A program made the position numbers and the translations under genes. Positions 1 through 5,335 of a stretch of 6,676 nucleotides of DNA are shown here, piece after piece (the stretch's first letter is position 1; each line of letters begins with the position of its first letter). The notes below the pieces were generated by a model that was given only the letters and a program-made list of their open reading frames with translations, searched no databases and was not told the DNA's origin. This DNA is from Rudanella sp. (lineage in GTDB: Bacteria; Bacteroidota; Bacteroidia; Cytophagales; Spirosomataceae): contig JAJAYX010000125.1 of NCBI GenBank assembly GCA_026785985.1, forward strand, positions 1-6,676, given 5' to 3'.

Positions 1-377
1 CAACCGACATCAACGCCCTGGCTATTGAACCCGTTTCGGGGCGGGTATTCGTGTCCACATCAGGCGGGTTGGTTTCCTACGGGGGCGTGGCAACCGAACC
101 CGCCGAGGCACTCACGGGTATCACTATTTTCCCCAATCCCGTCCGCCCCGACTTCACTGGTTTGGTGGGAATTCGCGGCCTGACCGACAACGCGGTGGTC
201 AAGATTCTGGATACTGCCGGGCTGTTGGTCTATGAAACCCGCGCTCAGGGTGGCACCGCCACATGGAATTTACAAGACTATCGCGGTCGTTCGGCTCAAA
301 CAGGTATATATTTGGTTATCGTAGTAGCCGCCAACGGCACCGAAGGCATAGCCGGAAAATTGGCGGTGGTAAGATGA
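1..377 (+). CDS. C-terminal part of a PorZ-like type IX secretion system protein (5' end outside window)
   Basis: The frame is open from base 3 and ends at TGA 375-377, giving 124 residues of a longer protein. The GTG at 51 lies inside this open frame and is not a convincing start. The segment around 120-377 reads as a C-terminal beta-sandwich: ITIFPNPVRPDFTG, then a GLxxNAxVKILDxxGxLVYETRxxGG run, then W-N-L-Q-D and a TGIYLVIV strand. FPNP/TGIYLV is the signature of T9SS C-terminal domains. The PVRPDFTG and GLTDN-VKI wording is close to what I recall for PorZ, a surface beta-propeller protein with a retained C-terminal domain that takes part in T9SS cargo maturation. The propeller repeats expected upstream are outside the window, so an ordinary T9SS cargo protein remains possible. 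The downstream kinase gene starts only 7 bases after the stop, so the two may be cotranscribed. Confidence 0.6.
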   Translation, partial: TDINALAIEPVSGRVFVSTSGGLVSYGGVATEPAEALTGITIFPNPVRPDFTGLVGIRGLTDNAVVKILDTAGLLVYETRAQGGTATWNLQDYRGRSAQTGIYLVIVVAANGTEGIAGKLAVVR

Positions 378-384
378 TTTAAAA

Positions 385-1404
385 ATGATTTTAGATTCCC
401 AACAACCAGAAGCCATCCAGCAGTATTTAATGCGCCGGGGATGGATTTGCGAAGACGAACGGGTGGTGGCCGTTGAGAAGCCCGGCGAAGGAAACATGAA
501 CTACACCCTCCGCGTTAGAACGGGCAAACTGGATAATGGACAGGGCGGTAGAAGTCTGATTATGAAGCAGTCACGAGCCTATGTCGAAAAATACCCCAGC
601 ATTGCGGCCCCGGCAGAACGGGCGGTGATAGAGGGTCAGTTTTACCGCAAAACTCAGGCTATCCCCGCTCTCCACGTCTGCCAACCCGACCTGCTCGACC
701 TCGACCGCAACCACAACATCCTGATAATGGAAGACCTCGGCGCGGCCAGCGATTTCACCAATCTCTACCAGCCCGGTGTTGTGCTCAGCGACGATGAACT
801 AAACGCGCTGATTCACTATGCCAGCACCCTCCACAATCAGTTCCGGCAACCCACCCCCGACCCGGCTTTTGCCAATGCGGCAATGCGGACGTTGAACCAC
901 GAACACATTTTCCGGTATCCGTTTATGGTGGATAATGGCTTCGATTTGAACACTATTCAAGCCAGTTTGCAGGCCGCAGCCATGCCATACAAGCAAAACG
1001 AGACCCTGAAAAACACCATCACCCAACTTGGCACCGTTTACCTCGGCGAAACGCAGCGGGGGGCCGACCCTACCCTACTCCACGGCGATTTTTACCCCGG
1101 AAGCTGGCTCCGAACGGCATCGGGCGTGAAGGTGATCGACCCCGAATTCTGCTTCTTCGGCCCCGCCGAATTTGATCTCGGCGTGATGCTCGCGCACCTG
1201 CACCTGAGCGAACAACCCGTTTCTATCATGGAAGCTGCCCAAACTCACTACGACCGCCCCGAAGGGTTTGATGAGCAGTTATTACGGCAATTTACGGGCA
1301 TCGAAATCATGCGGAGGCTGATTGGCCTGGCCCAGTTGCCACTGTCGTTATCGCTGAAAAAAAAGGTGGAGTTGTTGGCGTTGGCGGAGGGGATGCTGAA
1401 TTAA
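385..1404 (+). CDS. APH-fold small-molecule kinase, resembling 5-methylthioribose kinase
   Basis: A complete 339-residue cytoplasmic protein with no signal peptide. It has the order of an aminoglycoside-phosphotransferase/MTR-kinase fold: a nucleotide loop GEGNMNYTLRV (residues 34-44), a lysine in IMKQS (K61), a hinge LIMEDLG, the catalytic loop HGDFYPGS (233-240, catalytic base D235), and the metal-binding V-I-D-P-E (D252, E254). The GxGNxNY loop, serine rather than asparagine at the end of the HGD loop, and DxE instead of the DFG-type motif are features I know from methylthioribose kinase (MtnK). The protein is about 60 residues shorter than typical MtnK, so the substrate may be another sugar, nucleoside or choline-like alcohol. 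The start ATG is preceded by an A-rich tract (TTTAAAA), usual for Bacteroidota. It lies 7 bases after the upstream gene and 8 bases before a nucleoside hydrolase remnant, which suggests a nucleoside- or ribose-related role by inference. The fold is secure, the substrate is not. Confidence 0.85.
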   Translation: MILDSQQPEAIQQYLMRRGWICEDERVVAVEKPGEGNMNYTLRVRTGKLDNGQGGRSLIMKQSRAYVEKYPSIAAPAERAVIEGQFYRKTQAIPALHVCQPDLLDLDRNHNILIMEDLGAASDFTNLYQPGVVLSDDELNALIHYASTLHNQFRQPTPDPAFANAAMRTLNHEHIFRYPFMVDNGFDLNTIQASLQAAAMPYKQNETLKNTITQLGTVYLGETQRGADPTLLHGDFYPGSWLRTASGVKVIDPEFCFFGPAEFDLGVMLAHLHLSEQPVSIMEAAQTHYDRPEGFDEQLLRQFTGIEIMRRLIGLAQLPLSLSLKKKVELLALAEGMLN

Positions 1405-1412
1405 TCCCCACT

Positions 1413-1858
1413 ATGAACAAACTACTTCCCCTACTCCTCCTCACCCACCTTGCCTTTGCGCAGGCACCCAAACCCCGGCGTATCTGGTTCGACACCGATA
1501 TTATACCCTGCCTGGCAAAACCGACATTGATTTTCTGAACAACAGCAAACACCCTGGCGATCAATGGCTTTACGACCAGTTTCGACCCTGGCAACTGTTC
1601 AACCAACAATTATTCGGTATCGACGGTTTTGTACCCTGGGATGCCACGCCCCTCGGCTACCTGACCCACCCGAATTACTTCAACTATTACACCGACATTC
1701 CCGTGCGGATCAACACCCGCAAAACCGACACGGGCGACAACGGCACCAAGCCCTTTCTCGAAGTCTCAACCCACTACAAAGACACCAGGTGGAGGGCGAC
1801 CTGCGCCTACAAAACCCTGCCGGGCTTTGAGGAACTGGTGATCGAAGCGTTGAAATGA
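1413..1858 (+). pseudogene. Secreted nucleoside hydrolase, internally deleted and frameshifted
   Basis: Translation from ATG 1413 gives a clear signal peptide (MNKLLPLLLLTHLAFAQ, likely cut after AFA) followed by RRIWFDTDI. This is the first strand and calcium/ribose-binding aspartate motif of inosine-uridine nucleoside hydrolases. This frame stops at TGA 1536-1538. From about 1502 another frame is open to TGA 1856-1858 and encodes 118 residues: YTLPGKTDIDFLNN, FRPWQLFNQQLFG, FVPWDATPLGYLTHP and GTKPFLEVS. I read these as the C-terminal part of the same secreted hydrolase group. The joined pieces make only about 150 residues against a usual 320-350. The DVDDG motif and the central core are missing, so no active enzyme is expected. 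The likeliest history is one internal deletion that joined the two ends out of frame near 1500. The gene begins 8 bases after the kinase stop and probably belonged to the same operon. Assignment of the N-terminal part is firm; that of the C-terminal part rests on memory of relatives. Confidence 0.72.
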
Positions 1859-1861
1859 AAT

Positions 1862-1932
1862 AGAGGACACCTTGCGGTGTGAGCTATAGCACACATACCT
1901 CTCTGCGTAACTCCGTGTTGTAGCTCTTTTTC
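1862..1932. repeat. Structured intergenic element, probable dispersed repeat, possible terminator
   Basis: This gap between two convergent 3' ends contains nested inverted repeats. AGAGG (1862-1866) pairs with CCTCT (1898-1902). Inside lies a hairpin ACACC-ttgc-GGTGT (1867-1880). GTGTG (1877-1881) can alternatively pair with CACAC (1890-1894), and GCTATAGC (1883-1890) is a perfect palindrome. The following CTCTGCGTAACTCCGTG (1900-1916) matches a phrase I remember as recurrent in intergenic DNA of many bacteria. A T-rich run (CTCTTTTTCTC, 1924-1934) follows, so the element could also help end transcription from the + strand. Only one copy is visible here, so its repeat status is inferred. Confidence 0.45.
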
Positions 1933-2973
1933 TCATTGATCCCTTTTCCTCCACTTTTCCAAAGCCCCCGCGAAATCATCTGGCAACGGCGAGTCGAACT
2001 GCATCCATGCCTGGGTGCGGGGGTGTTTGAAGCCTAATGACTTGGCATGCAGGGCCTGCCGGGGAATCAGGGCGAAGGCATTATCGACAAACGCTTTGAA
2101 CGAGCCATTGGGGTTACCCCGCAACAGGCGGTCGCCCCCGTAGGTGGCATCGTTGAAAAGGGGGTGACCGATGTGTTTGAAATGCGCCCGAATCTGGTGC
2201 GTCCGGCCCGTTTCTAGTTTGCACTGCACCAGCGACACAAACGTTAACGGTTCCAGGGTTTTGTAGTGCGATACGGCCCATTTACCCTTGGTTTCATCGT
2301 CGTAAATAGTCATCATTTTGCGATCTTTCAGGCTCCGGCCAATGTAGCCCGTAATGGTTCCGTCGGCGGGGTCGGGTATGCCCCAGACGAGAGCGTTGTA
2401 GGTGCGTTCGATGGTATGGTCGTAAAATTGGCGGGCCAAATGCGCCATTGCCAGTTCGGTTTTGGCGATCACCATCAGGCCCGACGTGTCTTTGTCGATC
2501 CGATGAACCAGTCCGGGCCGAATCACATCGGGCGAACTATGGCTGGCCTCCATTGATGGAAGGTGCTGAAAATGATAGACCAGTGCGTTGACTAATGTAC
2601 CCGTCCAGTTGCCATGAGCCGGGTGAACCACCATCCCGGCGGGCTTATTCAGTACCAATAAATCGGCATCTTCATAGACAATGTTGAGCGGAATATTTTC
2701 GGGCAGCAGGTCGGTTTCACGGGGGGGCTGGGCGAGGGCCACCGTAATTACATCGGCGGGTTTAACTTTGTAGCTGGCTTTGGTGGGCCGGTCGTGTACC
2801 CGCACTGACTCCACGTCGATGGCGGCCTGAATTTTGGTTCGGCTGGCACGGGGGAGTTTTAATAGTAAAAAACGGTCGATGCGAAGCGGGCTTTGACCAC
2901 CATCCACCACAATCCGGTGGTGTTCGTACAGGTCGTCTTCTTCGTCGGTAAAATCAGGTTGCTGATCAGTCAT
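1933..2973 (-). CDS. RluA/RluD-family 23S rRNA pseudouridine synthase
   Basis: A 346-residue enzyme that isomerises uridines in RNA, most likely in large-subunit rRNA as in RluD; the exact target cannot be read from the sequence. An N-terminal S4 RNA-binding domain covers about residues 30-90 (LRIDRFLLLKLPRASRTKIQ through YKVKPADVITVAL). The catalytic domain follows with NIVYEDADLLVLNKPAGMVVHP, the active-site motif HRIDKDTSGLMVIAK with catalytic aspartate D160 (codon 2494-2496), and the C-terminal GRTHQIRAHFKHIGHPLFND and YGGDR blocks. Length and order are normal for the family. The frame is open further upstream to 3039, but the start at 2973 (MTDQQPDF) was chosen because the acidic leader and LYEHHRIVVD fit Bacteroidota relatives and because upstream residues would overlap the neighbouring conserved gene. 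The ATG overlaps the ATG of the divergent gene by two bases. Confidence 0.93.
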   Translation of the reverse strand: MTDQQPDFTDEEDDLYEHHRIVVDGGQSPLRIDRFLLLKLPRASRTKIQAAIDVESVRVHDRPTKASYKVKPADVITVALAQPPRETDLLPENIPLNIVYEDADLLVLNKPAGMVVHPAHGNWTGTLVNALVYHFQHLPSMEASHSSPDVIRPGLVHRIDKDTSGLMVIAKTELAMAHLARQFYDHTIERTYNALVWGIPDPADGTITGYIGRSLKDRKMMTIYDDETKGKWAVSHYKTLEPLTFVSLVQCKLETGRTHQIRAHFKHIGHPLFNDATYGGDRLLRGNPNGSFKAFVDNAFALIPRQALHAKSLGFKHPRTQAWMQFDSPLPDDFAGALEKWRKRDQ

Positions 2974-3868
2974 GGGTGCAAAAATAGCGGTTTCTCCTCT
3001 GCAACGCATCGACCATTTGCTGGCCGGGCCACTTCCCATTCAATTATACCTGAAACGGGACGATCTATTGCACCCGCTGGTATCGGGTAATAAATGGCGC
3101 AAACTGAAATATAACCTCGTTGCGGCTCAGGAAGCCGGTTTCGATACGCTGCTTACCTTCGGCGGGGCGCGGTCAAACCACCTTTATGCCACCGCTGCTG
3201 CCGGTCAGTTGCTCGGTCTGAAAACCATTGGGGTGGTCCGTGGCGACGAACCGGCTCTGCTCGACTCACCCACTATCCGGTTCTGCCGGTCAGTAGGCAT
3301 GACAATTCATCAGGTTAGCCGGGCTGCTTTTCGGGAAAAAGAAACGCCAGAGTTTCTGGCTCATCTGACACAACACTTTGGGTCGGCCTACATCCTTCCC
3401 GAAGGCGGCACCAACGATCTGGCGATCCAAGGCACTGCCGAAATCATGCCTGAAATTAGTACTCAACTTGGCGCTACACCCGATGTTGTTTGTTGCGCGG
3501 TCGGAACGGGTGGCACGGTGTGGGGGTTGGCAAGATCGGCCCCACCGCAAACAGCGGTGCTGGGGTTTATGGCCCTCAAAGGCTGGAGTCCGCCCCTCGA
3601 CCCGTCTCACCCAAACCTTACCTACCAGACTGATTATCACTTTGGTGGCTACGCCAAAACAACACCCGAACTCCTCCGGTTTATGGCCGATTTTGAGGAT
3701 CAAACGGGTATTTTGATTGAGCAAGTCTATACCGCCAAAATGCTGTATGGCGTGCTTGATTTGGTCCGAAACGGCTTTTTCACAGAGAATGCAGCGGTTG
3801 TTGCCGTGCATACGGGTGGGTTACAGGGGCGACTTCGCCGACCTGTCGGACCACCCCGCCCGCTTTAG
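2972..3868 (+). CDS. PLP-dependent D-cysteine desulfhydrase / ACC deaminase family enzyme
   Basis: A 298-residue fold-type II PLP enzyme. Visible motifs are LKRDDL (27-32), SGNKWRKLKYN with the probable Schiff-base lysine K41, RSNHLYATAAAGQLLG, and the phosphate-binding loop GTGGT (178-182). The C-terminal part carries VYTAKMLYGVLDLV and HTGG. In ACC deaminases the position after the VY tyrosine is glutamate and the HxGG position is leucine. Here both are threonine (T254, T281), the state known for D-cysteine desulfhydrases, so breakdown of D-cysteine to pyruvate, ammonia and sulfide is more likely than ACC deamination. The substrate is still an inference. The start ATG at 2972 is the only Met near the conserved PLQRI block, and it shares bases with the divergent gene's start. 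After HTGGLQG the tail turns Arg/Pro-rich (RLRRPVGPPRPL) and overlaps the 3' end of the convergent Sua5 gene by 48 bases. The length is slightly short for the family (about 320-340). Confidence 0.88.
   Translation: MGAKIAVSPLQRIDHLLAGPLPIQLYLKRDDLLHPLVSGNKWRKLKYNLVAAQEAGFDTLLTFGGARSNHLYATAAAGQLLGLKTIGVVRGDEPALLDSPTIRFCRSVGMTIHQVSRAAFREKETPEFLAHLTQHFGSAYILPEGGTNDLAIQGTAEIMPEISTQLGATPDVVCCAVGTGGTVWGLARSAPPQTAVLGFMALKGWSPPLDPSHPNLTYQTDYHFGGYAKTTPELLRFMADFEDQTGILIEQVYTAKMLYGVLDLVRNGFFTENAAVVAVHTGGLQGRLRRPVGPPRPL
2979..2986 (-). promoter_or_regulatory. Candidate -7 promoter element (TAnnTTTG) for the pseudouridine synthase gene
   Basis: On the - strand the sequence TATTTTTG exactly fits TAnnTTTG, the -7 consensus of the main sigma factor in Bacteroidota. 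It ends only 5 bases before the ATG at 2973, so transcription from it would give an mRNA with almost no 5' leader. A TTG lies upstream (around 3000), but only about 15 bases from the -7 box, closer than the usual spacing of about 19-20, so the -33 part is weak. The box also lies within the first codons of the divergent coding sequence. Confidence 0.3.
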
Positions 3869-4834
3869 CCGGTCGTTCACGGCCCGGCCAAGCCCCTCGT
3901 TGGGCAGCAGTTGGGCGTAGATTCGGGTGAGGGGCAGGTTGTCTAATTGCCGCAGATAGGCAAACAGGTTTTTCGCTGCTTCGACAACATCACCGTTTGC
4001 GGACAGGACTAGCTGGTTGTCAAGAGGAATACCCGGTAATGGTTCCCTAAAAACCAAGCCCCCTGTTTGCGAATCAACAGAGTCGGGTTGCTCGCCAGGC
4101 TGTAGCAGGAATACGGGTTTGCGGGGAGCATAATGACTACTGAGCATTCCCGGTGCTTTGGGGTTCGACGTTGAATGGTCGCGAACCGTAAGCGGCCCCA
4201 CTATCGCTGTCAACTGTTCGAGAGCCATACCGCCTAATCGATAGACCGTTGGCAACCCATTTTCAAACCCAATAATGGTCGATTCCAGTCCGATTCCGCA
4301 GGGGCCACCATCCAGCACATACGGAATCTGGTTGCCCAACTGATCGGCAACATGCTGGGCGGTGGTGGGGCTGATATACCCAAACGGGTTTGCGCTGGGA
4401 GCTGCCAACGGGAAATCGAGCGAGCGAAGTAGTGCCAGCGTAAGCGGGTGGTTTGGCACTCGAATCGCCACCGAGGAAAGCCCCGACGTGACAAGGTCAG
4501 GGATCGTATCTCGTTTGGGCAGGAGTAAGGTGAGGGGACCGGGCCACACGGTTTGGGCCAGTTTCCGGGCTGCGTCGGGAATATGGGTGACGTATTGGCC
4601 AACCTTTTCCAGCGAATCGGTATGAACGATGAGGGGATCGAAAGACGGGCGATTTTTAACGGCAAAAATACGGAGAACAGCGTCGGAATTGAGTGCATTA
4701 CCCGCCAGTCCATACACCGTTTCTGTGGGGATTCCGACCACATCACCTGCCTCTAAAAACGCCTTTGCGGCTCCAATGTCCATCCCGGTTTTTGCCATAA
4801 CCAACGAAGAAGTCATATTCGTTGAATTTGTCAT
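3821..4834 (-). CDS. L-threonylcarbamoyladenylate synthase (Sua5 type)
   Basis: This cytoplasmic enzyme makes threonylcarbamoyl-AMP from threonine, bicarbonate and ATP, the first step of t6A37 formation on ANN-decoding tRNAs. The 337 residues hold a YrdC/TsaC domain up to about 215: VGIPTETVYGLAGNA (33-47), KNRPSFDPL with K60 and R62, WPGPLTLLL, AIRVPNHP, and PSANPFGYISPT with S147 and N149, then LESTIIGF. A linker KAPGMLSSHYAP (226-237) and a C-terminal Sua5 domain of about 100 residues follow, so this is the long Sua5 form rather than short TsaC. The ATG at 4834 is preceded by an A-rich stretch. In-frame ATGs at codons 7, 13 and 18 are alternative starts, all before the first conserved block. 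The last 15 codons overlap the convergent PLP-enzyme gene. The C-terminal motif NDRLKRA is retained, so the overlap falls in a dispensable tail. Confidence 0.95.
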   Translation of the reverse strand: MTNSTNMTSSLVMAKTGMDIGAAKAFLEAGDVVGIPTETVYGLAGNALNSDAVLRIFAVKNRPSFDPLIVHTDSLEKVGQYVTHIPDAARKLAQTVWPGPLTLLLPKRDTIPDLVTSGLSSVAIRVPNHPLTLALLRSLDFPLAAPSANPFGYISPTTAQHVADQLGNQIPYVLDGGPCGIGLESTIIGFENGLPTVYRLGGMALEQLTAIVGPLTVRDHSTSNPKAPGMLSSHYAPRKPVFLLQPGEQPDSVDSQTGGLVFREPLPGIPLDNQLVLSANGDVVEAAKNLFAYLRQLDNLPLTRIYAQLLPNEGLGRAVNDRLKRAGWSDRSAKSPL

Positions 4835-4894
4835 CTTTTAGATTAGGACATAGGTGGGCAAAAAAAGTGGCAGGAAGTTCGATAGAGGTAGTTT

Positions 4895-5056
4895 GTGAAC
4901 ACAACCAAAACCGAAGACTTCTGCCGCTCAATACTACAACTTTCTGTAGAATCGGCCAAACCTTTTGCCAATCTGGTGATGGCATTGGCTTCCTATGCAC
5001 CCGCCCATACTCAGGATGGGCAACATCAGCCAGCCAAGTGGCGCAAGTGCTTACCC
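4895..5056 (+). pseudogene. Gene remnant, unrecognised (possibly the N-terminus of a transposase)
   Basis: From GTG 4895 the frame reads a helical, plausibly real protein start: a TKTEDFCRSILQLSVESAKPF segment, then ANLVMALASY. About 35 residues in, it turns into low-plausibility sequence (TQDGQHQPAKWRKC). The amphipathic start is reminiscent of N-termini of some transposases annotated in Bacteroidota, but this is a vague resemblance and no DDE motif or terminal inverted repeat is present. No promoter or ribosome-binding site was recognised. The fragment lies 60 bases from the divergent Sua5 start and is followed in the same frame by an unrelated-looking glycosidase piece. Confidence 0.25.
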
Positions 5057-5162
5057 GGTGCGGGCCACATGACCTGGACAAAGGCCATGCCCGACGAGTT
5101 TATGAAACGGCGCGGCTACGACATCAAACCCTGGCTCCCGGTTTTAACGGGTCGCGTGGTGC
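5057..5162 (+). pseudogene. Fragment of an alpha-L-rhamnosidase-like glycoside hydrolase (GH106 type)
   Basis: The frame encodes GHMTWTKAMPDEFMKRRGYD followed by IKPWLPVLTGRVV. The pattern TW(T/S)xxMxxEFxxRRGYDxxPxLPxLxGRxV is one I associate with the catalytic region of GH106-type alpha-L-rhamnosidases and related large secreted plant-polysaccharide hydrolases, which are usually 800 or more residues long. Only about 34 residues survive. The upstream sequence in this frame does not continue the family, and the frame stops at 5192-5194 after an unrelated PQPIFMPKNW. It is therefore a relic of a deleted gene, not a functional unit. Confidence 0.5.
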
Positions 5163-5328
5163 CCCAACCGATTTTTATGCCGAAAAACTGGTGATCTACT
5201 TTAACTCGTCGCAGGCGGGGGAAATCTCGGTTGAGTTGACAAAAGTGGACAACGACAACCTCAAAGGGGCATTGATGAGTTTCGATGCGACCGCCAAACG
5301 GGTGAAGTACGTGTTCTGGCTTTTGTAG
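5161..5328 (+). pseudogene. C-terminal remnant of an unrecognised beta-rich protein
   Basis: From about 5161 a different + frame becomes plausible: APTDFYAEKLVIYFN, then SSQAGEISVELTKVDNDN, LKGALMSFDATAKRVKYVFWLL and TAG at 5326-5328. The alternating hydrophobic pattern suggests beta-strands of a carbohydrate-binding or C-terminal sandwich domain. I do not recognise the family. It may be the end of the same decayed glycosidase after a frameshift and deletion, or a third gene. It ends 7 bases before the 3' end of the convergent GH13 gene, as a normal gene end would. Confidence 0.3.
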
Positions 5329-5335
5329 CCGTATT

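Noticed and set aside
2974..3039. Longer N-terminus for the pseudouridine synthase (start at 3039)
   Set aside because: The extra 22 residues do not resemble the family and would overlap the conserved start of the divergent gene. ATG 2973 fits better.
3290..3811. Open frame of 173 codons on the - strand
   Set aside because: Antisense shadow of the PLP-enzyme gene, whose motifs are conserved in the + frame. The shadow has no domain pattern.
3824..3832. Possible frameshift in the GGGG run at the end of the PLP-enzyme gene
   Set aside because: Neither alternative frame restores an obviously family-like C-terminus. The alternative reading reflects the antisense Sua5 codons.
5003..5021. Perfect 6-bp hairpin GCCCAT-7-ATGGGC
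   Set aside because: A short stem without a following T run, inside the remnant region. It is compatible with chance in GC-rich DNA.
5235..5240. TTGACA resembling a sigma-70 -35 box
   Set aside because: Bacteroidota use a different promoter consensus, no matching -10/-7 element follows, and no gene starts downstream on this strand.
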